Below, piece by piece: positions 5,208 to 12,240 of a stretch of 12,240 nt of DNA (position 1 is the stretch's first letter; each line of letters starts with the position of its first letter). The stretch is from BS150m-G50 sp964501185 [NCBI: uncultured Bacteroidia bacterium]. GTDB taxonomy: Bacteria; CAIWAD01; BS150m-G50. The stretch is taken from the NCBI GenBank assembly GCA_964501185.1, contig CAZCRT010000013.1, forward strand, positions 7,428-19,667, given 5' to 3'. Both the position numbers and the translations under genes were made by a program. The notes below the pieces were generated by a model, which was given only the letters and a program-made list of their open reading frames with translations, did not search any database and was not told where the DNA came from.

Positions 5208-7505
5208 TTACGGCAATAATATCCCTTTTTGTACAAGTCTGTATCCAGCCTGCTCCACACCAATAAAAACAATCCCATTGCCCGCTGAGGTTAAACTTAC
5301 AGGAATAGCAGTGATCCCCTCTGCAAGTGTAACTTCAGTCTGCAACAGTTTCCTGCCCAGGATATCCCAGGCAAACAGGCTGGCAGCACCATGGCTTTCT
5401 GCGACAACCTGCACTGTCAGATTGCCATCACTGGGATTGGGATAGAGTTTCAGATGGAGTGGTGTGGTCAGTTCTGCAGCCTGTCCGGCCACAATACCGC
5501 TTCGCCATAATTCGCTGCCATCGTCTCCGTAACCTGCCAGATAGTACTCGTAGGTCTCAAGTGGTATGACTGCCGTATCAAGCCAGCTGTAAGAAAACTG
5601 TTCTTCAATCGTGGTGATCTGAAAAGTAGTATCACTACCTGTTGCCAGCAGTTCCCTGTGCAGAATGTATTCAGACACCGCGCTGTTTTCCGGCATCACC
5701 CAGGAAAGCAGAATGTGCAGAGGCCCTGTCTCCAGACGCAGCTCTGCAGCCTGCGCTGCGATATTGGCTAATAAAGCGGTCACATCCAGTAAACCGCCAC
5801 CGGCAGCTTCATCCCAGTCACTCTGTCCGGAAAGAAGGGAAGCGGTTTCCCGTAACAATTCCAGTGCCTCTGAACACCCCAGCTGTGGATTTCTCTGCAG
5901 TGCCAGTGCCAGTGCGCCTGCAACCTGCGGTGCTGCCATGCTGGTTCCCTGCATGAGAATATAGTTCCCCCCGGGTGCTATCAATGCTTCCTTACCACTG
6001 ATGTCAACAGCTGCTGAAAGCGCTGCCATCACCCCCATGCCGGGAGCTACCAGTGTCGGGATCAGGGCACCATTGATACCGGGTCCACGATTGCTGAATG
6101 GTGCCACGGTCCCCACGGTGGGAGGATCGGCGTACTGACGCTGCCCCAGCAGTGATGGCCAGGATATACGTGATACATAAGCACCCACGGCGATTGCTGA
6201 ATCAGCAGTAGCAGGAGTAGAAACGCTGCCGTTCAGTGTACAACCACCGCCAGAAAATTCTCCATTGTAAGACCAGGCATCAAAAGAGATACGCGAGTCG
6301 CCATTGTTTTGAAAATGGATACGCCAGGTCAGGCCGTTCGGTGAGCCATCCAGATAGAATGTAGCATTGTACTTATGATTTCCAGGATCAGGTGTAGCTG
6401 TCCGGGCAAACTGTAAAACCCCCATTGCACCCAGATCACGCGGTGTCGCGTTTCCCACCTGTACCGGATACTCACCACCATCAGGGGCAATCGCCGTCAG
6501 CTCAGGAACCGTACTACAGTCTATCCAGATATCTACCAGTGTGTAATCCGCTCCCTCTCCACCGGTAGTGAAGCGGATGTCCCCCTCCCAGCCGGCTGAT
6601 AATTCCTGATAATTATGTATAAACATATCACCCGCGTTACCGACTGCCACCGTCAGCAGACGGCCCGGACCTGTTAGCTCGCTCAACATCTGCTCGAAGA
6701 GGCTGGTTCCATCGTGGGGGCCCTGCCTCGATTCAAGACTCAGATTCACTACCGCCGGACGCTGCAGCGATGATGCCTGTGAGAATACGAAATCCACTCC
6801 CTCGACAATAGCGCCGGTGTAGAGAGTATTGGATTTCACAACTATCAGGTCTGCCCCCGGGGCGATTCCGGCATAGAGACGTCCGTTTGCGCTGTTTCCA
6901 TTACCAGCCATAATGCTGGCAACATGAGTACCGTGTCCCTGTGTATCGCGGGAAGTACAGTTTCCTGCTGCAATCTCAGCATTTGTCCAGAGGCGGTCTG
7001 TATCATAATCATTGATCATGAGAATTCGACTGCCATTACTGTCCGCATCAAAGAAATCATAATGCTGAGGATCAATACCTGTGTCTACTGTGCCCAGTAT
7101 TACTCCCCGGCCACTATAGCCAGTGAAGTCACCATCAGTGATACTCCAGCTGTCCCCGATATTCACTGCAGTACGGCTCTCATTCAGGACAGGATGCAGA
7201 CGCCGGGAGGGCTGCAATCTCTTGACGGACGGATCGTTTTCCAACTCCTCCAGAGCAGCAGAGGTAACGCTTACCAGCAAATAATGTTCAGTAGCAGTCA
7301 GCACTGTTGCACCAGCGGGAAGTGTTACACCTGCTGGTTCCGACAGTTCCAGAATAAAAAGCGGCTCGGGAGAGAACAGTCTGGATTGGGCCAGGGTTCC
7401 TGAGTGATACATCATCAGCGAAGTAGACTGGAATACTGCCTGCACCTGAGTTGCACTCAGACAGAGCAGCCAGATAATGGACAGGAGGGGGAGTAAGCGC
7501 TTCAT
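5208..7505 (-). CDS. Secreted subtilisin-like S8 protease with type IX sorting domain
   Basis: A 765-residue exported serine endopeptidase. Residues 1-23 are a Sec signal peptide (MKRLLPLLSIIWLLCLS, cleavage near VQA). A propeptide-like region runs to about 115. The catalytic triad is D141 (LGTVDTGID), H191 (DTQGHGTHVA) and S522 (QGTSMAAP), with oxyanion N290 (VAVGNAG). N290 and S522 are about 230 residues apart, far more than in subtilisin. The extra part (about 300-425) looks like a beta-rich jelly-roll insert as in CspA-like S8 proteases. A fibronectin-III-like stretch (about 590-675) leads to the C-terminal sorting domain (LYPNPSDGNLTV, then DILGRKL) that targets proteins to type IX secretion. 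The ATG at 7505 overlaps the miaA stop as ATGA and has a GGGG site 6 bases upstream; a GTG at 7517 is less likely. Confidence 0.92.
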   Translation of the reverse strand: MKRLLPLLSIIWLLCLSATQVQAVFQSTSLMMYHSGTLAQSRLFSPEPLFILELSEPAGVTLPAGATVLTATEHYLLVSVTSAALEELENDPSVKRLQPSRRLHPVLNESRTAVNIGDSWSITDGDFTGYSGRGVILGTVDTGIDPQHYDFFDADSNGSRILMINDYDTDRLWTNAEIAAGNCTSRDTQGHGTHVASIMAGNGNSANGRLYAGIAPGADLIVVKSNTLYTGAIVEGVDFVFSQASSLQRPAVVNLSLESRQGPHDGTSLFEQMLSELTGPGRLLTVAVGNAGDMFIHNYQELSAGWEGDIRFTTGGEGADYTLVDIWIDCSTVPELTAIAPDGGEYPVQVGNATPRDLGAMGVLQFARTATPDPGNHKYNATFYLDGSPNGLTWRIHFQNNGDSRISFDAWSYNGEFSGGGCTLNGSVSTPATADSAIAVGAYVSRISWPSLLGQRQYADPPTVGTVAPFSNRGPGINGALIPTLVAPGMGVMAALSAAVDISGKEALIAPGGNYILMQGTSMAAPQVAGALALALQRNPQLGCSEALELLRETASLLSGQSDWDEAAGGGLLDVTALLANIAAQAAELRLETGPLHILLSWVMPENSAVSEYILHRELLATGSDTTFQITTIEEQFSYSWLDTAVIPLETYEYYLAGYGDDGSELWRSGIVAGQAAELTTPLHLKLYPNPSDGNLTVQVVAESHGAASLFAWDILGRKLLQTEVTLAEGITAIPVSLTSAGNGIVFIGVEQAGYRLVQKGILLP

Positions 7506-8428
7506 CTTCTTCCCCACAAGTCACGCACCAGTTCGAGCACTGTATCACGTTGATCATAATGAATCCATTCCGCCTCAGGCCAGCGACGAAACCAGGTCAG
7601 CTGACGCTTTGCGTAATTACGTGTATTCTTCTGAATCTGAGCTATCGCTTCTTTTAAGGACATTTCCCCCTGCAGATGTGACACGATTTCGCGGTAACCA
7701 ACGCTGAGCATGGCATTGTCAGCAGGATCACTCCCGCTTGCCAGCAGTTGCCTGACCTCTTCGATCAGCCCTTTCTCTATCATTCTGTCTACCCGCTGAT
7801 TGATTCTCTGGTAGAGTTGTTCCCGCTCATCGAACAGAACCAGTAGAGTGTAATCAAGAGGTGGCACACTACTGCTCTCCCTGAACACTTCGCTGGGGGG
7901 TTTACCCTCCTGACGATATATTTCCAGATAGCGCAGCAACTTGCGGCGATCATTTAACTCGATTCCGGCAGCAGTATCGGGATCAATATGACTGAGTTCA
8001 CTGTGCAGTTCCTCATTACGCATTGTGCTGTACTTTAGACTGACCTCATCCCGGTTTGCAGCGGTCGTGCCATCACCTCTGTACAGAGGGTGAATAAGTG
8101 CCTCGATGTAGAAACCCGATCCCCCCGTCACCAGCGGTAGATTACCATGTTCGTAAATCTCTTTGATGATCGGCAATGTATCACGTGCGTACTCACCAGC
8201 GCTGTAGTTATCTCCTGGATCATGTGTATCTATCTGGTGATGTGGGATTGCAGCCAGTTCAGCAGAGGTTGGTTTGGCGGTACCAATATTCAGCTGCCTG
8301 AATATCTGCCGGGAATCAGCAGAGACAATCTCTCCGGAAAGCTGTTGTGCCACCTGCATAGCCAACGCGCTTTTACCGACACCGGTAGGGCCGGTGAGTA
8401 TAACACAGCGAGGTTTATGTGCGTCCAA
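7502..8428 (-). CDS. miaA: tRNA dimethylallyltransferase
   Basis: A 308-residue cytosolic enzyme that adds a dimethylallyl group to N6 of A37 in tRNAs reading codons that begin with U. The P-loop is GPTGVGKS (13-20). The substrate region includes SADSRQIFRQLNIGTAKPT (36-54), followed by HHQIDTHDP, then GGSGFYIEAL. The C-terminal TRNYAKRQLTWFRR is the tRNA-binding and stacking segment. Length is normal. The start is a TTG at 8428, 14 bp inside the end of mutL; no ATG or GTG lies between it and the P-loop. The mutL-miaA order is common in bacteria, so the two are probably co-translated. Confidence 0.96.
   Translation of the reverse strand: MDAHKPRCVILTGPTGVGKSALAMQVAQQLSGEIVSADSRQIFRQLNIGTAKPTSAELAAIPHHQIDTHDPGDNYSAGEYARDTLPIIKEIYEHGNLPLVTGGSGFYIEALIHPLYRGDGTTAANRDEVSLKYSTMRNEELHSELSHIDPDTAAGIELNDRRKLLRYLEIYRQEGKPPSEVFRESSSVPPLDYTLLVLFDEREQLYQRINQRVDRMIEKGLIEEVRQLLASGSDPADNAMLSVGYREIVSHLQGEMSLKEAIAQIQKNTRNYAKRQLTWFRRWPEAEWIHYDQRDTVLELVRDLWGRR
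7512..7515 (-). promoter_or_regulatory. Ribosome binding site deciding the S8 protease start
   Basis: GGGG on the minus strand is six bases before the ATG at 7503-7505. It lies inside the end of miaA, supporting coupled translation and the start MKRLLPLL. Confidence 0.55.
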
Positions 8429-10232
8429 AACGCTTGTCCAGTTCTTCCAGCGTAAGATTCATCACTACCGGCCTGCCGTGAGGGCAGCTGTAAGGATAGC
8501 GGCAGGCAAACAACCTGTCCACCAGAAAACGCATCTCCGCCTGGGTCAGAGAATCTCCGGCTTTGATTGCCGCCTTGCAGGAAAAAGCCGCTGCCATGAC
8601 CTCACGCAATTCCTGATCGGCATTGCGGTACTCTCCGTACTGGGCAATAATGTCATGAATCAGTTTTTCCTCAGCGCCATTCTTCAAATCAGCAGGAACC
8701 TCTTCCATCGCCCAGGTATGCTCTTCCATCTTAACGAAAGCATAACCCAGGCCATTGAGCATTCCAGCCAGCTCTTCAAATGCCAACTCCTCTTCCTCGT
8801 TGAACCGTATCTTCACCGGGAAGAGCACCCGCTGGCTATCGCGACGCCTGTTGCTGAATGCATCCAGTGCCTGCTCATAGAGAATTCTCTCGTGTGCTAC
8901 ATGCTGATCGACAATTATCAGTCCACTCTGCACTTCGGCGAGAATGTACTTCCGGTGAATCTGCCACATCTGCGGCTGATCGCTGTCATCTGCTCCCAGT
9001 CGGTTGATCAGTCTGGTACCTGTTTCGGTTTCAGCATCTACTCTACCCTCACCAGTACCGAACATCTCCCCCTGAAGCTCCACATAACGGGATGTGTCAG
9101 AACTGCTGCCTGCAGGGAGTTCACCTGAAGCATTTCCATTGCCCTGCTTTCCAGGCCATTTACCGCTTTGCCCCGGAAGGCTGCCGGCGCCCGGCTGCCC
9201 ATCCCACTGTCTCCGTGGTGACTCCGGCAGCATAAATTCGTTGGCGCCCCCCTTTCGCAGAGACTCTCTGGCCATGTGGCTGATAACCTGATGAACCAGC
9301 GATTCATTTTCAAATTTGATTTCCCGCTTGGTTGGATGAACATTCACATCCGTCCGCTCAGGGTCGAGCTCCAGGTTGAGCAGAAAAAATGGAACCTGGC
9401 CTCTTTCCAGCATATTCCCATAGGCCGAGAAGACAGCATGATTGATGACCCGGTTACTGATGAAGCGTCCGTTCACAAACAGGAACTGCTCACCATATGA
9501 TTTTCGGAAAGTGGTCATCTTACCCAGAAACCCACTGACAGTTATACCATGCTCCACACCCTCAATCCGCATCAATTTGCGGTTGATATCATCACTGTAC
9601 AGAGCTGCCAGCCGGGCTTCAATATCTTGAGCGGGAAAGCTGTATGTTTCCTCTCCTTCGCTGAAGAGCTCAAATGCAACCTGTGGATTTGCCAGAAAGA
9701 AACGTTTGGCTGTTTGTATCACACGGCGCAGTTCATTTTTATCACTGGTAAGAAATTTGCGACGTACCGGTGTGGAATAGAAAAGATTGCGGATAGCAAC
9801 CTGTGTCCCCTGTAGCGGTGGGGCGGTCTCAACGCTCTTGATCACGCCATCCTCAACAGAGAGCAGATGACCGTTTTCCGTGTCAGGCAGACAGGTGCGG
9901 ATTTCCAGTCTGGAAACAGCGGCTATTGATGCCAGCGCTTCTCCCCTGAACCCCAGACTGCGCACTTCAACCAGGTCATTGTAACTGCTGATTTTTGACG
10001 TCGCATGTCGTTCTACAGACAATAGAAGATCACCACGGGACATGCCCCTGCCGTTATCTGTAACCTGCACCAGATTCTTTCCACCTGCTTCAACAGCAAT
10101 GGTTACTCGTGAAGCTCCTGCATCAAGAGAGTTTTCAACCAACTCCTTCACGACTGAGGCGGGTCGTTCTATCACCTCTCCTGCGGCGATTTTGTTGATG
10201 ATATTATCATCGAGTATTTGTATCACATTCAT
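8415..10232 (-). CDS. mutL: DNA mismatch repair protein MutL (endonuclease type)
   Basis: A 605-residue mismatch-repair ATPase that links MutS recognition to strand removal. The GHKL ATPase domain shows ELVENSLDAGA (E30 catalytic, N34 magnesium ligand), TDNGRGM (58-64), GFRGEAL (94-100) and the transducer motif VNVHPTKREI (about 296-305). A low-complexity Gly/Ser/Gln/Pro linker (about 330-410) joins a C-terminal domain carrying the metal-site motifs of nicking MutLs: DQHVAHERILYE (about 441), ACKAAIKAG-like SCKAAIKAG (about 550), CPHGRP (about 582) and the final FGR. I infer intrinsic nicking activity, unlike E. coli MutL. The usual DQHA reads DQHV here, a mild change. The gene starts 10 bp after the small membrane gene. 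Confidence 0.97.
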   Translation of the reverse strand: MNVIQILDDNIINKIAAGEVIERPASVVKELVENSLDAGASRVTIAVEAGGKNLVQVTDNGRGMSRGDLLLSVERHATSKISSYNDLVEVRSLGFRGEALASIAAVSRLEIRTCLPDTENGHLLSVEDGVIKSVETAPPLQGTQVAIRNLFYSTPVRRKFLTSDKNELRRVIQTAKRFFLANPQVAFELFSEGEETYSFPAQDIEARLAALYSDDINRKLMRIEGVEHGITVSGFLGKMTTFRKSYGEQFLFVNGRFISNRVINHAVFSAYGNMLERGQVPFFLLNLELDPERTDVNVHPTKREIKFENESLVHQVISHMARESLRKGGANEFMLPESPRRQWDGQPGAGSLPGQSGKWPGKQGNGNASGELPAGSSSDTSRYVELQGEMFGTGEGRVDAETETGTRLINRLGADDSDQPQMWQIHRKYILAEVQSGLIIVDQHVAHERILYEQALDAFSNRRRDSQRVLFPVKIRFNEEEELAFEELAGMLNGLGYAFVKMEEHTWAMEEVPADLKNGAEEKLIHDIIAQYGEYRNADQELREVMAAAFSCKAAIKAGDSLTQAEMRFLVDRLFACRYPYSCPHGRPVVMNLTLEELDKRFGRT

Positions 10233-10242
10233 GGGTTTTCTC

Positions 10243-10524
10243 TTAAGGTATAATGTCCAGCGAGTCCAGTCCGAATTCCTGTAATCCTCTGAATCCGGAA
10301 AAGATCTCAGGGAACAGATACGCTATTATCATCAATATAATTACCAGTACACCCAGTAGCAGTATCAGGTTGCTGTTACTCTTCTCATGCACCACCAGCC
10401 GGCGGATTCGCATCCTTTCGCGGCGATCTTCCGGTTGCTCATCTTCTGGCGGCTTATAACGAACCGGCTTGTAAGGGAAACGACGCCGTGGCTGGTTTTT
10501 GTAATATTTCTCTAAAAGAGCCAT
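10243..10524 (-). CDS. Small basic single-pass membrane protein, unknown function
   Basis: A 93-residue protein I do not recognise. The first 50 residues are strongly charged and rich in Arg, Lys, Pro and Glu (RRRFPYKPVRYKPP, EDRRERMRIRR). A single hydrophobic segment at about 54-72 (ILLLGVLVIILMIIAYLF) follows. The last 20 residues are outside the segment and end in LDSLDIIP. By the positive-inside rule the N-terminus should be cytoplasmic. The stop is 10 bp before mutL, so it is probably co-transcribed, and its last codons supply the leader for mutL translation. A weak GGA ribosome site lies seven bases before the ATG. Codon use resembles the neighbours, so I think it is a real gene. Confidence 0.65.
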   Translation of the reverse strand: MALLEKYYKNQPRRRFPYKPVRYKPPEDEQPEDRRERMRIRRLVVHEKSNSNLILLLGVLVIILMIIAYLFPEIFSGFRGLQEFGLDSLDIIP

Positions 10525-10629
10525 AGTTCAGTCCATTGTCTGTATGAAATACTACAAGGCAATGCATCCCCGGGTGTACTTAAAAGATAGCTATTCACGA
10601 GTATCGCTATAAAGTGCATCAGATAATTG
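10525..10629 (-). other. Intergenic gap, no gene seen
   Basis: In these 105 bases I see only a short inverted repeat, ATAGC (10587-10591) with GCTAT (10606-10610). On the minus strand it is followed by CTTTTAA. It could be a weak terminator for the M50 gene, or chance. A promoter for the mutL group could lie here but no clear boxes are visible. Confidence 0.3.
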
Positions 10630-11256
10630 TCATACCGGTGAAGAGCTTGCAAAGAAACGGATAAAGGTAAACACTATAGTTATCAATACAGGCTTGGCAA
10701 ACAGGAACAGGAACAGGATGATGAATATTCCGTAACGGTCCAGCATGTGCCATCGGGCTGCCAGATGTGGTGGCAGGAAATATGCCACTACGCGCGATCC
10801 ATCCAGTGGCGGTATGGGCAACAGGTTAAAACCTGCCAGCATCAGGTTTATAATCACTGCCATCTGCAGCAGAACCAGCACGAAATACGATGGGTGAAAT
10901 CCTATGACCAGACGGAATATCAGGCCGGCAATCAGTGCCAGCAGAAGATTGGAAAGCGGCCCGGCAGCTGCTACCAGTGCCATATCGCGTCGTGGGTGAT
11001 ACAGATTGCGAGTATTTATCGGTACCGGTTTTGCGCCACCGAATGGAAACCCCATAGTGAGAGTGGTAACAATCGGCATCACGATTGAGAACATCGGATC
11101 GATATGTGGAAGTGGATTAAGTGTCAGTCTTCCCATCATACGCGCGGTCTGGTCCCCGAGCCTTGAAGCTACCCACCCATGTGAGACTTCGTGAAAGACG
11201 ATAGCAAAAAGCAGCATTATAATCTGAGCTGCGATTAATTCATATTGACCGGACAA
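10630..11256 (-). CDS. Site-2-type M50 family membrane metalloprotease
   Basis: A 208-residue polytopic zinc protease of the compact M50 group without a PDZ domain, which cleaves peptide bonds within or near the membrane. The zinc motif HEVSH (22-26) lies in the first hydrophobic segment and the third ligand is D152 in NLLPIPPLDG. Between them GRLTLNPLPHIDP and AAGPLSNLLLAL are typical of the group. Four or more further membrane segments run to the C-terminus. The substrate is not evident. No ATG fits. A TTG at 11268 gives four more residues, but the TTG at 11256 has GGAG six bases upstream and is preferred. Confidence 0.88.
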   Translation of the reverse strand: MSGQYELIAAQIIMLLFAIVFHEVSHGWVASRLGDQTARMMGRLTLNPLPHIDPMFSIVMPIVTTLTMGFPFGGAKPVPINTRNLYHPRRDMALVAAAGPLSNLLLALIAGLIFRLVIGFHPSYFVLVLLQMAVIINLMLAGFNLLPIPPLDGSRVVAYFLPPHLAARWHMLDRYGIFIILFLFLFAKPVLITIVFTFIRFFASSSPV

Positions 11257-11262
11257 GTTGTG

Positions 11263-11267
11263 CTCCA
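11263..11267 (-). promoter_or_regulatory. Ribosome binding site deciding the M50 start
   Basis: TGGAG on the minus strand lies six bases before the TTG at 11256. The same bases would be codons 1-2 if translation began at the TTG at 11268, so the inner TTG is favoured. Confidence 0.5.
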
Positions 11268-11311
11268 ATTGATAGGTTAAAAAGGGACTCCAGTGTTAAT
11301 ACACACGGAAG

Positions 11312-11515
11312 TCAATCCAGATCCTTGAATTCCGCATCCTCGATTTCTCCCGGCGGAATGTCATCCGAAGGTGTCGGAGTGGTTGGTGTGTCGGAATCAG
11401 CCATCTTATTCTCACCTGCCTGCCGGGCCAGCCAACGCCAGAAAAACCGACCCAGCAACCGTAATCCGGTTACCAGCAGTATGACTATCAGAAAAATTGT
11501 CAGTAGTGTACGCAT
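11312..11515 (-). CDS. Small membrane-anchored protein with acidic tail
   Basis: A 67-residue protein of unknown function. A hydrophobic N-terminal segment (about 3-20, LLTIFLIVILLVTGLRLLG) is followed by a basic, aromatic stretch (RFFWRWLARQ). The tail is hydrophilic and acidic, rich in Asp, Thr and Pro, ending EIEDAEFKDLD. The layout suggests an anchor with the tail in the cytoplasm. The ATG at 11515 has an AGGT ribosome site at good spacing. It starts 14 bp after the kinase stop and lies 55 bp before the M50 gene, so it looks like a member of the same transcript. Similar tiny anchored acidic proteins are common in FCB genomes, but I cannot name a family. Confidence 0.65.
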   Translation of the reverse strand: MRTLLTIFLIVILLVTGLRLLGRFFWRWLARQAGENKMADSDTPTTPTPSDDIPPGEIEDAEFKDLD

Positions 11516-11529
11516 CGATACCTGAAGTT

Positions 11530-12177
11530 TCAGTGACTGTAATACATCGTACCATGAACCGGTGTCTGGAGGAAATCCAGCAGGTCTTCCCGGTCCTCCT
11601 GTCGATGAACAAAATCCAATTGTGTTGCGTCTACGATAAGCAACGGAGTCTCTCTGTAGTTCAAGAAGAACTGCTGGTATGCGTCAAACAGATCCCGGAT
11701 ATACTCCTTCGACATATCCTGCTCATAGTATCGATTGCGAAGGTGAATGTTGCGCAACAATCGTTCCACTGATGATTGAAGATAAACGACCAGGTCCGGC
11801 TTGATTATCTCCCCTTCCATAATGGGCATAAGCTGCTCGTACAACACGATCTCCTTCTCGCTCAGGTTGAGCCGGGCAAAGATCCTGTCCTTGGCAAAGA
11901 GATAATCGGAAACCATATACTGCTGAAAGATATCCTGCTGGGGCAACTGCATCTGCTGCTGGTAGCGGGAAATCAGAAAGTTCAGCTGTGTCTGAAACGC
12001 ATACCGCTCCTTGTCACGATAGAAATCTTCCAGGAACGGGTTGGCATCATGAGCTTCCAGAACCAGCCGTGAATCCAACTCCTCACAGAGGATCCGTGCC
12101 AGCGATGTTTTACCGGCACCGATCACACCTTCCACTACAATATAGCGGACATCCTCAGGCAACTTCAGCATACGCAT
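11530..12177 (-). CDS. Deoxynucleoside kinase (dNK family)
   Basis: A 215-residue kinase of the deoxynucleoside kinase fold, which phosphorylates salvaged deoxynucleosides with NTP. The P-loop is EGVIGAGKTS (16-25). Other family blocks are FQTQLNFLISRYQQ (61-74), VSDYLFAKDRIFA (89-101), KPDLVVYLQSS (126-136), the arginine-rich lid RNIHLRNRYYEQD (142-154) and YRETPLLIVDA (174-184). Whether it prefers deoxyadenosine, deoxyguanosine or pyrimidines cannot be read here. The ATG at 12177 is used, but the in-frame ATG at 12171 (MLKLPEDV) is six bases from a GGA and equally plausible. Its start region is part of a 28-bp direct repeat that reaches the window edge. Confidence 0.9.
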   Translation of the reverse strand: MRMLKLPEDVRYIVVEGVIGAGKTSLARILCEELDSRLVLEAHDANPFLEDFYRDKERYAFQTQLNFLISRYQQQMQLPQQDIFQQYMVSDYLFAKDRIFARLNLSEKEIVLYEQLMPIMEGEIIKPDLVVYLQSSVERLLRNIHLRNRYYEQDMSKEYIRDLFDAYQQFFLNYRETPLLIVDATQLDFVHRQEDREDLLDFLQTPVHGTMYYSH

Positions 12178-12190
12178 TCCATCAAGTTTA
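12163..12190 (-). repeat. 28-bp direct repeat at the kinase start (copy 1)
   Basis: These bases are identical to 12213-12240, offset by 50 bp. The repeat covers the first five codons of the kinase and its ribosome-binding leader. Confidence 0.9.
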
Positions 12191-12212
12191 GACTCAGCCA
12201 GCAGTTATTGCG

Positions 12213-12240
12213 CTTCAGCATACGCATTCCATCAAGTTTA
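12213..12240 (-). repeat. 28-bp direct repeat at the right edge (copy 2)
   Basis: This exact copy of 12163-12190 runs to the last base of the window, so it may be longer. An ATG in it opens a frame that stops after 20 codons and is out of frame with the kinase. Either a short tandem duplication or a contig-end artefact would produce it. Confidence 0.9.

Noticed and set aside
8274-9128. 284-residue plus-strand frame opposite miaA and mutL
   Set aside because: It is fully covered by the two conserved minus-strand genes and its translation shows no domain or plausible start.
8415-10232. DQHV in place of DQHA as evidence of a dead MutL nuclease
   Set aside because: The metal-binding residues of the motif and the other C-terminal motifs (CPHGRP, FGR) are kept, and Ala to Val is conservative.

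Overview
The window looks like one chromosomal stretch, probably a complete metagenomic contig, from a bacterium of the Fibrobacteres-Chlorobi-Bacteroidetes (FCB) superphylum or a related candidate phylum. The best evidence for this is the secreted subtilisin-like protease, which ends in a type IX secretion (Por) C-terminal sorting domain of the YPNPSxG type. The rest is mainly chromosomal housekeeping genes with ordinary bacterial signals. I cannot place it to genus, and I saw no rRNA, tRNA, CRISPR array, transposase or phage gene.

Layout. A plus-strand, tightly coupled block (about 279-3895) encodes a HAD phosphatase, a divergent AcpS-type phosphopantetheinyl transferase, the bifunctional NAD(P)HX repair enzyme Nnr, a VanZ-like membrane protein and, after a 147-bp spacer, single-stranded DNA-binding protein. 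It ends at an intrinsic terminator (3962-3985). From there the other half runs on the minus strand and converges on the terminator. Read in transcription order it holds a deoxynucleoside kinase, a small anchored acidic protein, a site-2-type M50 protease, a small membrane protein, mutL, miaA, a secreted S8 protease and alr. Short spacings and overlaps (mutL/miaA 14 bp, miaA/protease ATGA) suggest co-transcription over much of this block.

Functions. The genes cover metabolite and cofactor housekeeping (HAD phosphatase, Nnr, PPTase), DNA maintenance (SSB, an endonuclease-type MutL), nucleotide salvage (dNK), tRNA modification (MiaA), cell-wall D-alanine supply (Alr) and envelope or exported proteolysis (M50, S8).

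The unusual part is the left edge. The first 40 bases copy codons 4 to 16 of the HAD gene exactly. They are followed by two equal-length copies of a 76-bp, hairpin-forming element (42-117 and 128-203). Between the two copies the HAD sequence resumes for 10 bases, as if the first element had been inserted in frame into a second copy of that gene's start. The frame stays open through both elements and ends in an ATGA overlap with the intact HAD gene. At the right edge a 28-bp direct repeat similarly duplicates the start region of the kinase gene. Because both duplications run to the window edges, assembly artefact must be excluded before a biological reading is accepted.
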